A stretch of DNA of 33,883 nt, from positions 1 through 33,883 of the forward strand of contig JAFRCW010000031.1 in assembly GCA_017404145.1 (NCBI GenBank), given 5' to 3'. The DNA comes from Ruminococcus sp. GTDB taxonomy: Bacteria > Bacillota > Clostridia > Oscillospirales > Acutalibacteraceae. Positions 24,521 through 32,328 of the stretch are shown piece by piece (position 1 is the stretch's first letter; every line of letters begins with the position of its first letter). Under the pieces are notes generated by a model. The model worked only from the letters and a program-made list of their open reading frames with translations, searched no databases and was not told the DNA's origin. A program made the position numbers and the translations under genes.

Positions 24521-25581
24521 GCCGCTTTTTCAGCGAGAAATTCAGCGCCCTGACTCCATACATACCCGGCGAACAGCCCAAAGATACGCAGTATGTGAAG
24601 TTAAACACCAACGAGTCGCCCTTTCCTCCGTCAAAAAAGGCGAGAGAATACGCTAAGCAGGCGGCACAAAGGGTGCAGTTATACAGCGATCCCGAGTGTA
24701 CGGCGCTGAAAAAAACATTCTGTGAGTTATACGGGGTCGCTCCCGACGAGGTGATTTTCACCAACGGCTCGGATGAAGCGCTGAACTTCGCCTTTATGGC
24801 GTTCTGCGACGACAAGACCGGCGCTGCGTTCCCGGATATCACCTACGGTTTTTATCCCGTGTTCGCGCAGCTTTACGGAATTGATTATCGTGAGATCCCG
24901 CTCAAAGAGGATTTTTCGATCGACGTCAATGATTATAAGGGGCTTCATAGGACGATCTTTATCGCGAACCCCAACGCTCCCACGGGAATGACACTCTCTT
25001 TACCGCAGATCGAAGAGATCTTGTCATCGAATCCCGACAACATTGTTGTGATCGACGAAGCCTATGTTGACTTCGGCGGCGATTCTGCTGTGAGACTGAT
25101 CCATCGGTATGATAATCTGCTGGTGACGCAGACTTTTTCAAAGTCGCGTTCTCTCGCGGGTGCGCGTCTGGGCTTTGCGATGGGAAATAAAAACCTGATC
25201 ACCGACTTGAACACGCTCAAATACGCCACCAACCCCTATAACGTCAACGCGATCACCCAGGCGATGGGCAGAGGCGCGCTGGAGGACGAAGCGTATACCA
25301 AGGAGAATTGTCAGACGATCATCCAAAACCGTGATGATCTGACAGTGGAATTGCGGAAGCTGGGATTCTCCGTTTTGCCGTCAAAGGCGAATTTTGTCTT
25401 TGCAAAGTCGGATCAAATCGGCGGAGAAGCGTTATATCGCAAGCTCAAAGAAAGAGGCGTTTTGATCCGCCACTTCACCATCAACCGTATTAAAGACTAT
25501 AACCGTATCACTGTCGGCACGAAAGACCAGACAGCGATACTGATCAACAATATCAAAGAGATTTTGGAGGAACCGCGATGA
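24517..25581 (+). CDS. hisC: Histidinol-phosphate aminotransferase
   Basis: This 354-residue class II PLP aminotransferase converts imidazole-acetol phosphate to histidinol phosphate. KLNTNESPFPPSKKAREYA near the start and FTNGSDEALNFAFMAF are typical of the family. The PLP lysine is in TFSKSRSLAGARLGFA. It overlaps hisD (ATGA) and hisB (ATGA). The his order G-D-C-B matches many Firmicutes operons. Confidence 0.97.
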   Translation: MSRFFSEKFSALTPYIPGEQPKDTQYVKLNTNESPFPPSKKAREYAKQAAQRVQLYSDPECTALKKTFCELYGVAPDEVIFTNGSDEALNFAFMAFCDDKTGAAFPDITYGFYPVFAQLYGIDYREIPLKEDFSIDVNDYKGLHRTIFIANPNAPTGMTLSLPQIEEILSSNPDNIVVIDEAYVDFGGDSAVRLIHRYDNLLVTQTFSKSRSLAGARLGFAMGNKNLITDLNTLKYATNPYNVNAITQAMGRGALEDEAYTKENCQTIIQNRDDLTVELRKLGFSVLPSKANFVFAKSDQIGGEALYRKLKERGVLIRHFTINRIKDYNRITVGTKDQTAILINNIKEILEEPR

Positions 25582-26165
25582 GAACTTCGAAGATCAACCG
25601 TAAGACCGCAGAGACCGATATCACCCTGTCGATCAATCTCGACGGCAAGGGCGAAAGCAAGATCAACACCGGCGTGGGCTTCTTGGATCATATGCTGACC
25701 TTGTTCGCGAAGCACGGCAGATTTGATCTGAATATCAGCTGTGAGGGTGATACCTATGTGGACGATCACCACACCGTGGAGGATATCGGTATCGCATTAG
25801 GCGAGGCATTTTTTGACGCTCTTGGCGAGAAGAAAGGCATCATCCGCTATGGCTCTATGATCCTGCCGATGGACGAGGCGCTGATCCTCGCGGCGGTCGA
25901 TTTATCCGGCAGAGATTATTTAGGCTATGAACTCAACATTCCTACCTACAAGGTCGGCACTTTTGACACCGAGCTGGTGGAAGAATTTTTCCTCGGCTTT
26001 GTCCGAAACTGCAAGTGCAACCTGCACATCCGTCAGCTTGCGGGAATCAACTCCCACCACATCATCGAGGGCAGCTTCAAGGCTGTCGCACGCGCGCTGA
26101 AAGAAGCTGTCAAGGTGGATGAGGCGTTCGCAGACGAGATCCCGTCCACCAAAGGGGTGCTGTGA
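25578..26165 (+). CDS. hisB: Imidazoleglycerol-phosphate dehydratase
   Basis: This 195-residue protein is the monofunctional dehydratase without the phosphatase domain fused in enterobacteria. Manganese-binding histidine clusters are visible in DDHHTVEDIGIALGEAFF and INSHHIIEGSFKAVARAL. The missing phosphatase activity is supplied by hisK later in the operon. It shares one base with the hisH start. Confidence 0.97.
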   Translation: MRTSKINRKTAETDITLSINLDGKGESKINTGVGFLDHMLTLFAKHGRFDLNISCEGDTYVDDHHTVEDIGIALGEAFFDALGEKKGIIRYGSMILPMDEALILAAVDLSGRDYLGYELNIPTYKVGTFDTELVEEFFLGFVRNCKCNLHIRQLAGINSHHIIEGSFKAVARALKEAVKVDEAFADEIPSTKGVL

Positions 26166-26773
26166 TGACTGTCATCATTGACTACGGCGTCGGCAACCTC
26201 TTCTCTCTGCTCTGTTCTCTGAAAGCGATCGGCGAGGACGCAAAAGTGTCTTCCGATCCCGAAGATCTAAGATCTGCCGACAGACTGATCCTGCCGGGCG
26301 TCGGCGCGTTTGAAGACGCGGCGAAAAAGCTTAGAGAATCCGGCTTGGATACCGTTCTCAGAGAAGAAGTGGCGAAAGGTAAGCCTCTCTTGGGCATTTG
26401 CCTCGGTATGCAGCTGCTGTTTGAGAAATCGTATGAATACGGCGAGCATGAGGGTTTAGGATTGCTCAAAGGAAAGATCGTCCCGATGAAGGGTGTGATC
26501 GACGAGAGTCTGAAGATCCCGCACATCGGCTGGAACCCCCTGCTTTTCAAGAAAGATTGTCCGATCTTCCGATATATCAAAGAGGGCGACTGCGTCTACT
26601 TTGTCCATTCGTATTATGCGACCGACTGTGACGACAGCATCGTCGCGACCGCGGAGTATTCCAAGGAGCTGACCGCCGCCGTGAATAAGGATAACATCTT
26701 CGGCTGTCAGTTTCATCCCGAGAAGAGCGGCGCGGTAGGACTAAGTATTCTCAGAGCGTTTTGTGAATTGTAG
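26165..26773 (+). CDS. hisH: Imidazole glycerol phosphate synthase, glutamine amidotransferase subunit
   Basis: This 202-residue class I glutamine amidotransferase makes ammonia for HisF. The nucleophile is in GICLGMQLLF, and FGCQFHPEKSG carries the catalytic His and Glu. I chose the ATG at 26165, which overlaps the hisB stop by one base; a GTG three bases earlier is possible. Its TAG stop lies inside the TGTAGGG end of a repeat element, so the insertion may have fixed the current C-terminus. HisH and HisF are separated by hisA. Confidence 0.96.
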   Translation: MTVIIDYGVGNLFSLLCSLKAIGEDAKVSSDPEDLRSADRLILPGVGAFEDAAKKLRESGLDTVLREEVAKGKPLLGICLGMQLLFEKSYEYGEHEGLGLLKGKIVPMKGVIDESLKIPHIGWNPLLFKKDCPIFRYIKEGDCVYFVHSYYATDCDDSIVATAEYSKELTAAVNKDNIFGCQFHPEKSGAVGLSILRAFCEL

Positions 26774-26852
26774 GGAAAGGTCTTGACCTTTCCGAACGTT
26801 GGTATTTTATCGACGCTTCTGCTGTGCGGAGCGGTCAAAACCGCTCCCTGCG
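26769..26852. repeat. TGTAGGG double-hairpin element between hisH and hisA
   Basis: It begins TGTAGGG, whose TAG is the hisH stop. It has two hairpins: GGAAAGG (26774-26780) with CCTTTCC (26787-26793), and GGAGCGG (26828-26834) with CCGCTCC (26841-26847). The layout is the same as at 7457-7537, but the hairpin sequences differ. Confidence 0.7.
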
Positions 26853-26876
26853 GTTTAACATAAAAGGAGCAACCAT

Positions 26877-27590
26877 ATGATTATTTTTCCCGCGATAGAT
26901 CTGATCGGCGGCAAGGCGGTACGCCTTTTTAAAGGCGACTATGACCAAATGACCGTATATTCCGATCATCCCGAAGAGATCGCAAAAGATTTTAAAGCGC
27001 AGGGCGCGTCCGCGATCCATATCGTGGATTTAGAAGGCGCGAAGTCCGGCGACACCCCGAATTTTGACACGGTGTTGAAAATCAAAAACGCATCCGGTCT
27101 GTTCTGCGAGATCGGCGGCGGCATCCGCAGTATGGATATCGTCGAAAAGTATCTGAACGCGGGTATCGACCGCGTGATCCTCGGCACCGCCGCGGTGGAG
27201 GACGAATCTTTTCTCAGAGAGGCTGTCGCGAAGTACGGTAAGCGTATTGCCGTCGGCGCAGATCTCAAAGACGGCTGTATCGCTACCAAAGGCTGGCTGG
27301 AAAAGTCGTCTGTCACCGCCGACGAGTTCTTTTTGAAGATGCAGGAGATCGGCGTCGATACCGTGATCTGCACCGATATCAGCAAGGACGGCGCGATGCA
27401 GGGCACCAACCGCGCTTTGTATCAAGAACTCAGTAAAAAGTATCGGGTGAACATCACCGCCTCGGGCGGCGTGTCCTCTATGGAGGATATCAAAGCGCTT
27501 CGGGCGATGGAGCTGTATGCCGCGATCATCGGCAAAGCATACTATACCGGAGCAATCAACTTAAAGGAAGCAGTGGAGGCGGCGCTATGA
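26877..27590 (+). CDS. hisA: ProFAR isomerase HisA
   Basis: This 237-residue TIM-barrel enzyme carries out the Amadori isomerisation of ProFAR to PRFAR. The catalytic aspartate and the start are in IIFPAIDLIGGKAVRLFKGD. The second aspartate is in VICTDISKDGAMQGTN. AAGGAG lies upstream of the ATG. It is the first gene after an in-operon repeat, and overlaps hisF by four bases. Confidence 0.97.
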   Translation: MIIFPAIDLIGGKAVRLFKGDYDQMTVYSDHPEEIAKDFKAQGASAIHIVDLEGAKSGDTPNFDTVLKIKNASGLFCEIGGGIRSMDIVEKYLNAGIDRVILGTAAVEDESFLREAVAKYGKRIAVGADLKDGCIATKGWLEKSSVTADEFFLKMQEIGVDTVICTDISKDGAMQGTNRALYQELSKKYRVNITASGGVSSMEDIKALRAMELYAAIIGKAYYTGAINLKEAVEAAL

Positions 27591-28345
27591 TCACAAAAAG
27601 AATCATCCCCTGTCTGGATGTCAGAAACGGCAGAGTCGTCAAGGGTGTCAACTTTGAGGGAATATCGGACGTTGCGTCTCCGGTGGAGTTGGCGAAGTTC
27701 TACACCGAACAGGGCGCGGACGAGCTGGTGTTCTATGATATCACCGCGTCCTTTGAAGAAAGAGCACTGTTCACTGATATTCTGCGCGAGACCGCTTCAC
27801 AGGTGTTCATCCCCCTGACGGTCGGCGGCGGCATCAATTCGGTAGAGGATTTTGACCGAGTACTCAAATGCGGCGCGGATAAGGTGTCTGTCAACTCCGG
27901 CGCGATCCGCAACCCTTCGCTGATCTATGAAGCCGCAAAACTCTACGGCGACCAGTGCGTGGTGATTTCCGCTGACGTCAAGCGCGTTGACGGCGTCTTC
28001 CGCGTATTCGCCAAAGGCGGCAGAGAGAACACCGGTATGGAGGCGGTCGAGTGGATCAAAAACTGCGTCAACAACGGCGCGGGCGAAGTGGTGCTCAACT
28101 CCATCGACACCGACGGCGTGAAAGGCGGCTTTGATCTTGAGATGCTCGATAAGGTCTGCAGCGCCGTGAATGTTCCCGTGATCGCCTCGGGCGGCGCGGG
28201 AAAGATCGAGGACTTTATCACCCTGTTCAAGACCTTGCCCAAGGTGGACGCGGGTCTGGCGGCGTCGATCTTCCACTTCGGAGAGGTGAGGATCACCGAT
28301 CTGAAACAGGCGATGAGAGAAGCGGGTATTCCCGCCAGAGTATAG
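27587..28345 (+). CDS. hisF: Imidazole glycerol phosphate synthase, cyclase subunit
   Basis: This 252-residue TIM-barrel cyclase uses ammonia from HisH and PRFAR to form imidazole glycerol phosphate and AICAR. The start KRIIPCLDVRNGRVVKGVNF carries the first catalytic aspartate. VVLNSIDTDGVKGGFDLEM carries the second. It ends ten bases before a GTAGGG inverted-repeat element that separates it from hisIE. Confidence 0.97.
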   Translation: MITKRIIPCLDVRNGRVVKGVNFEGISDVASPVELAKFYTEQGADELVFYDITASFEERALFTDILRETASQVFIPLTVGGGINSVEDFDRVLKCGADKVSVNSGAIRNPSLIYEAAKLYGDQCVVISADVKRVDGVFRVFAKGGRENTGMEAVEWIKNCVNNGAGEVVLNSIDTDGVKGGFDLEMLDKVCSAVNVPVIASGGAGKIEDFITLFKTLPKVDAGLAASIFHFGEVRITDLKQAMREAGIPARV

Positions 28346-28355
28346 AATTTTCGAT

Positions 28356-28430
28356 GTAGGGCGGGGGCTTGCTCCCGCCGAAACGCAGCATTCATATTAA
28401 GGCAACGGCGGGAGCAAGCCCCCGCCCTAC
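28356..28430. repeat. GTAGGG inverted-repeat element between hisF and hisIE
   Basis: 24-nt arms at 28356-28379 and 28407-28430 are exact inverses and identical to the arms at 19306-19444, with a 27-base interior. It would form a very strong hairpin in the his mRNA and ends just before the hisIE ribosome site. Confidence 0.9.
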
Positions 28431-28443
28431 CATGGAGGAACTT

Positions 28444-29091
28444 ATGCTTAATATATCCGAACTGAAATTTGACGAAAAGGGGCTCATCCCCGCGATCGTG
28501 GTTGACGCGGTCACCAAACGCGTGCTGACCTTGGCGTATATGAACGAGGAGAGCCTGAAAATATCAATGGAGAAGGGGCTTAGCTGTTTCTGGTCGCGTT
28601 CCCGTCAAGAGCTGTGGCTCAAAGGAGAGACCTCCGGCAACTTTCAGCATATCGTGTCCATCACTGCGGACTGCGATAAGGACGCGCTGGTCGTGATGGT
28701 CGAGCCGGACGGTCCTGCCTGTCACATGGGAACGACCTCCTGTTTTGAGAATCCCCTGTGGGAGTCCGATACGCTTCACGAATTCTCTTATGAGGGCTTG
28801 ATGAAGCTGATCGAGGGACGCAAGACAGATCCCAAGGACGGCTCCTATACCACCTATCTTTTTGAGAAAGGTCTTGACAAGATCCTCAAGAAGATCGGCG
28901 AGGAATGTACCGAGGTCATCATCGCGGCGAAAGCGGAGGACAAGCGCGAGACGATCTATGAGATTGCCGATCTGTGCTATCATACGATGGTGCTGATGAT
29001 CGAGCAGGGGATCTCGCTCGAGGATATCCACAAGGAACTCGCCTCCCGCCACGTGATCGATCACAAGGTGAAACAGGAGAAGATGACCTGA
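28444..29091 (+). CDS. hisIE: Bifunctional phosphoribosyl-AMP cyclohydrolase / phosphoribosyl-ATP pyrophosphatase
   Basis: This 215-residue fusion does steps two and three of histidine synthesis. The N-terminal HisI part (about 1-110) shows [29 protein letters not shown] and [12 protein letters not shown] (zinc cysteines). The C-terminal HisE part (about 115-215) shows [18 protein letters not shown]. The ATG at 28444 has GGAGG five bases upstream. In-frame ATGs further upstream (28369, 28432) would start within the repeat. It overlaps hisK by one base. Confidence 0.96.
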   Translation: MLNISELKFDEKGLIPAIVVDAVTKRVLTLAYMNEESLKISMEKGLSCFWSRSRQELWLKGETSGNFQHIVSITADCDKDALVVMVEPDGPACHMGTTSCFENPLWESDTLHEFSYEGLMKLIEGRKTDPKDGSYTTYLFEKGLDKILKKIGEECTEVIIAAKAEDKRETIYEIADLCYHTMVLMIEQGISLEDIHKELASRHVIDHKVKQEKMT

Positions 29092-29870
29092 TGAACTTCA
29101 AAAATTATTTGGAGAAAGCGATTCATAGAGAGATCAAAGCGGATTTTCATATGCACACCGTTTATTGCGACGGTCACAGCGCCGCAGAGGAAATGGTGCT
29201 GTCGGCGATAGCAAAAGACCTTGACGCCGTCGGGATATCCGGTCACAGCTATACTTTCTTTGACGAGAGCTACTGTATGAGCCGCGAGAATGTTTTACGG
29301 TATATCAGCAGTATTAATTCTTTAAAAGAAAAATATAAAAATAGGATCGCTGTATTCTGCGGGATCGAGCAGGATTTTTATTCCGAATATCCCACGGACG
29401 CATTTGACTACGTGATCGGCTCGGTACATTATCTTAAATGTAAAGAGGAGTATGTTCCTGTCGATGAGACTCCCGAGATTTTGCTCTCGGCTTGTGAAAG
29501 ATATTTCGGCGGTGATATCTACGCCTTGTGTGAAAGCTATTTTGATACCGTATCGCAGGTAGCCGAAAAGACAGGATGCGATATCATCGGACACTTCGAT
29601 CTAATCACTAAATTCATCGAGAAAGAGCCGCTTTTTGACACAAAAAATCCACGCTGTATCAAAGCGTGGAAAGCGTCAGTTGATAAGCTTTTGCCGTATG
29701 ATATCCCCTTTGAGATCAACACCGGCGCGGTCTCACGCGGCTATCGGACGTCGCCCTATCCCGCAGAAGATATCATCGCGTATATCAGGGATAACGGCGG
29801 CAGATTGATCCTCTCTTCCGACGCGCACCGCAAAGAGGATATCGGATACCGTTTTGAATATTTCGCATAA
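29091..29870 (+). CDS. hisK: Histidinol-phosphatase, PHP family
   Basis: This 259-residue metal-dependent phosphatase removes phosphate from histidinol phosphate. The PHP metal-binding start is ADFHMHTVYCDGHSAAEEM. Later ligands lie in GIEQDFYS, IGHFDLITKF and LILSSDAHRKEDIG. It is the last gene of the operon, starting on the last base of the hisIE stop (TGATG), and completes the pathway because HisB is monofunctional here. A bidirectional terminator follows. Confidence 0.95.
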   Translation: MNFKNYLEKAIHREIKADFHMHTVYCDGHSAAEEMVLSAIAKDLDAVGISGHSYTFFDESYCMSRENVLRYISSINSLKEKYKNRIAVFCGIEQDFYSEYPTDAFDYVIGSVHYLKCKEEYVPVDETPEILLSACERYFGGDIYALCESYFDTVSQVAEKTGCDIIGHFDLITKFIEKEPLFDTKNPRCIKAWKASVDKLLPYDIPFEINTGAVSRGYRTSPYPAEDIIAYIRDNGGRLILSSDAHRKEDIGYRFEYFA

Positions 29871-29874
29871 AAAT

Positions 29875-29907
29875 CACCCGACAGTTTCGAGCTGTCGGGT
29901 GTTTCTT
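29875..29907. terminator. Bidirectional terminator between hisK and glyS
   Basis: CACCCGACAG (29875-29884) pairs perfectly with CTGTCGGGTG (29892-29901) over a seven-base loop. TTTCTTT follows on the plus strand and ATTTTTA on the minus strand. It sits between two convergent genes. Confidence 0.9.
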
Positions 29908-29917
29908 TGATGTATGA

Positions 29918-31300
29918 TCAGAATTTGATCCTTTCGGCAATATAGCCCTCGATCTCGTCGATGGAGACGCGCTCCTGCTGCATGGTGTCGCGGTCGCGGA
30001 CGGTCACACAGTTGTCATCATTCGAGTCGAAGTCATAGGTGATGCAGAACGGCGTGCCGATCTCGTCCTGACGGCGATAGCGCTTGCCGATAGAGCCGGC
30101 GTCGTCATAATCAACAGGGAACGCCTTACTGAGCTTCTCCGCCAGCGCGTCCGCCTGCTCGCCGAGCTTCTTGGAGAGCGGCAGAACCGCCGCCTTGAAA
30201 GGAGCAAGGAACGGATGCAGTCTGAGCACTACTCTGGTGTCGTTCTTCGCTTCATCGACGACCTCTTCGTCGTATGCTTCGGTCATCACGGTGAGGAAGA
30301 GTCTTTCCACGCCGAGGGAAGGCTCGATGACGTAGGGGATATATCTGGTGTTGTCGGTGGGATCAAAGTAGTCGAGCGCTTTGCCGGAAACGTTCTGGTG
30401 CTGAGTCAGGTCATAGTCGGTACGGTCTGCGATGCCCCACAGCTCACCCCAGCCGAACGGGAAGAGATATTCGAAGTCGGTGGTCGCTTTGGAATAGAAC
30501 GAAAGCTCTTCTTTCTCGTGATCGCGGAGCCGTAAGTTCTCTTCTTTGATGCCGAGAGAGTAGAGGAAGTCGCGGCAGAACGAACGCCAGTAGTCGAACC
30601 ATTCAAGGTCGGTGCCGGGCTTACAGAAGAACTCCAGCTCCATCTGCTCGAACTCACGCACGCGGAAGATAAAGTTGCCGGGTGTGATCTCGTTGCGGAA
30701 GGATTTGCCGACCTGCGCGACGCCGAACGGCACTTTCTTTCTGGTGGTGCGCTGGATATTCGGGAAGTTGACAAAAATACCCTGCGCAGTCTCGGGACGC
30801 AGATAAAGCTCTGCTTTGGTGTCCTCGGTGACGCCTTGGAAGGTTTTGAACATCAGGTTGAACTGACGGATATCGGTGAAGTTATGCTTGCCGCAGTCGG
30901 GGCAGGGGATCGCTTTCTCCTTGATATAGTCCATCATCTGCTCGTTGGACCAGCCGGCAACGTTGGTGCCGTCAAAGTCTTCGATCAGGTTGTCAGCCCT
31001 GTGGCGGGTGTGACATTCTTTACAGTCCATCAGCGGATCGGAGAAGCCGCCGAGGTGTCCCGAGGCGATCCAAGTCTGGGGATTCATCAGGATCGCGGAG
31101 TCCAGACCCACGTTATACTTATTCTCCTGTACGAACTTTTTGAGCCATGCTTTTTTGATATTGTTCTTCAGCTCGGCGCCGAGAGGACCGTAGTCCCAAG
31201 TATTGGCGAGACCGCCGTAGATTTCGGAGCCGGGATATACAAAACCTCTGCCTTTGCATAAGGCGACGATTTTTTCCATTGTTTTTTCGGTATTTTTCAT
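29918..31300 (-). CDS. glyS: Glycyl-tRNA synthetase (alpha2 type)
   Basis: This 460-residue class II synthetase charges tRNA-Gly. It is the single-chain type shared with eukaryotes and archaea and common in Firmicutes, not the alpha2-beta2 type. The N-terminus has [37 protein letters not shown] and [10 protein letters not shown] are class II core motifs, and [10 protein letters not shown] is motif 3. The insert has two pairs of cysteines ([14 protein letters not shown]). GGGAGGT seven bases upstream fixes the start at 31300. It has its own strong promoter and is not part of the neighbouring operons. Confidence 0.97.
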   Translation of the reverse strand: MKNTEKTMEKIVALCKGRGFVYPGSEIYGGLANTWDYGPLGAELKNNIKKAWLKKFVQENKYNVGLDSAILMNPQTWIASGHLGGFSDPLMDCKECHTRHRADNLIEDFDGTNVAGWSNEQMMDYIKEKAIPCPDCGKHNFTDIRQFNLMFKTFQGVTEDTKAELYLRPETAQGIFVNFPNIQRTTRKKVPFGVAQVGKSFRNEITPGNFIFRVREFEQMELEFFCKPGTDLEWFDYWRSFCRDFLYSLGIKEENLRLRDHEKEELSFYSKATTDFEYLFPFGWGELWGIADRTDYDLTQHQNVSGKALDYFDPTDNTRYIPYVIEPSLGVERLFLTVMTEAYDEEVVDEAKNDTRVVLRLHPFLAPFKAAVLPLSKKLGEQADALAEKLSKAFPVDYDDAGSIGKRYRRQDEIGTPFCITYDFDSNDDNCVTVRDRDTMQQERVSIDEIEGYIAERIKF

Positions 31301-31333
31301 TCTATGACCTCCCTGAAAATTTAGCTAATATCT

Positions 31334-31362
31334 ATAGTAACCTTTTCTGAATCCAATGTCAA
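31334..31362 (-). promoter_or_regulatory. glyS promoter
   Basis: On the minus strand a perfect TTGACA (31357-31362), a 17-base spacer and TACTAT (31334-31339), about 35 bases upstream of the start codon. No T-box or glycine riboswitch is visible in this short leader. Confidence 0.8.
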
Positions 31363-31558
31363 GGCTGTAGAAACCGACAAAATAAACAAAATTCGGCTTT
31401 AATTCCATTACAGCACCAAAGAGCGATCATAAAGTAGTAAGATATCTAACGGTAAATCTTTTAATTCGGTACTGCGATGCCGACAAGGATGAACGCTGTA
31501 TATTCTGACGCTATGCCTTGCCGTGCCTCGCGACGAGGTATTTTTTTATTGTGAGAAT
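31363..31558. other. Gene-free spacer with an orphan terminator-like hairpin
   Basis: There is no protein-coding gene in these 196 bases. A short stem CCTCG-cga-CGAGG (31526-31538) followed by TATTTTTTTATT (31539-31550) looks like a plus-strand terminator. No plus-strand gene precedes it, so a small RNA ending there is possible. No convincing promoter was found. Confidence 0.3.
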
Positions 31559-31658
31559 TGTCATTGCGAGGGCTTCAGCCCGTGGCAATCCCCTTCTGTT
31601 AGCAACCGGTAGTAGGAAAAAGGGGATTCTTCGGTCGCTTTGCTCCCTCTGAATGACA
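31559..31658. repeat. 100-bp TGTCATTGCGAG repeat, copy 2
   Basis: Same length, ends and internal complementary segments as 6328-6427. The small hairpin is GGGC-ttca-GCCC instead of GCCC-ttca-GGGC, a swap that keeps the pairing. It ends 21 bases before the pyrR start. Confidence 0.85.
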
Positions 31659-31679
31659 ACCGGACTATCGGAGTATATT

Positions 31680-32216
31680 ATGATCCACAAGTCACAGCTT
31701 CTGACAAGTGAAGATGTATCGAGGATTCTCAGGCGTATCTCTCACCAGATCGTTGAGAAAAACCACGGCACACAGGATCTTTGCCTGATCGGGATCCGTA
31801 CCAGAGGCGTGCCGCTGGCGAAAAGGCTTTCCGATAACATCCGCGCGATCGAGGGGTCGTCGATCCCTGTCGGAGAGCTGGACATCACGCTCTACCGCGA
31901 CGATCTCAAGCAGATCAGCAAAACGCCCGAGGTCAAAGGCACCAAGGTGGACTTTTCCGTGGAGGGAAAGACCGTTGTGCTGGTGGACGACGTGATCTTC
32001 ACCGGACGCACCGCGAGAGCGGCTCTGGATGCCGTGATGAAGCTGGGCAGACCGTCTAAGATCCAGCTGTGTGTGCTGATCGACCGCGGACACTCCGAAC
32101 TTCCCATCAAGGCAAACTTTGTCGGGAAGAACATCCCCACCTCTCTCGACGAGGTCGTCGCCGTCAAGCTCGCCGATACCGACGGCGAAGAGGGAGTACA
32201 CCTTTATCAAAAATGA
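31680..32216 (+). CDS. pyrR: PyrR pyrimidine regulator / uracil phosphoribosyltransferase
   Basis: This 178-residue protein in Firmicutes binds pyr mRNA in response to UMP/UTP and can also act as uracil phosphoribosyltransferase. The PRPP-binding motif is VVLVDDVIFTGRTARAALD. DLCLIGIRTRGVPLAKRL and YRDDL are also typical. The ATG at 31680 has GGAG six bases upstream; an earlier ATG at 31653 falls in the repeat and is rejected. Its TGA lies inside a repeat arm. No PyrR-binding-loop consensus is evident before it or before the permease, so control in this pair is unclear. Confidence 0.95.
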   Translation: MIHKSQLLTSEDVSRILRRISHQIVEKNHGTQDLCLIGIRTRGVPLAKRLSDNIRAIEGSSIPVGELDITLYRDDLKQISKTPEVKGTKVDFSVEGKTVVLVDDVIFTGRTARAALDAVMKLGRPSKIQLCVLIDRGHSELPIKANFVGKNIPTSLDEVVAVKLADTDGEEGVHLYQK

Positions 32217-32302
32217 GGAATTAGAAATGAGGAATGAGGAATTGAAACCGTTTTCATGCAGGTTTACAGCAATTCCTAACTCCTAATTCCTAATTCCTGA
32301 TT
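32212..32302. repeat. AATGAGGAATTAG inverted-repeat element between pyrR and uraA
   Basis: 33-nt arms at 32212-32244 and 32270-32302 are complementary at about 28 positions, with a 25-base loop. The left arm contains the pyrR stop codon. The folded element could act as a terminator or mRNA hairpin between the genes. Confidence 0.8.
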
Positions 32303-32328
32303 AAATATATTTTAGGGGGTAAATTCAA

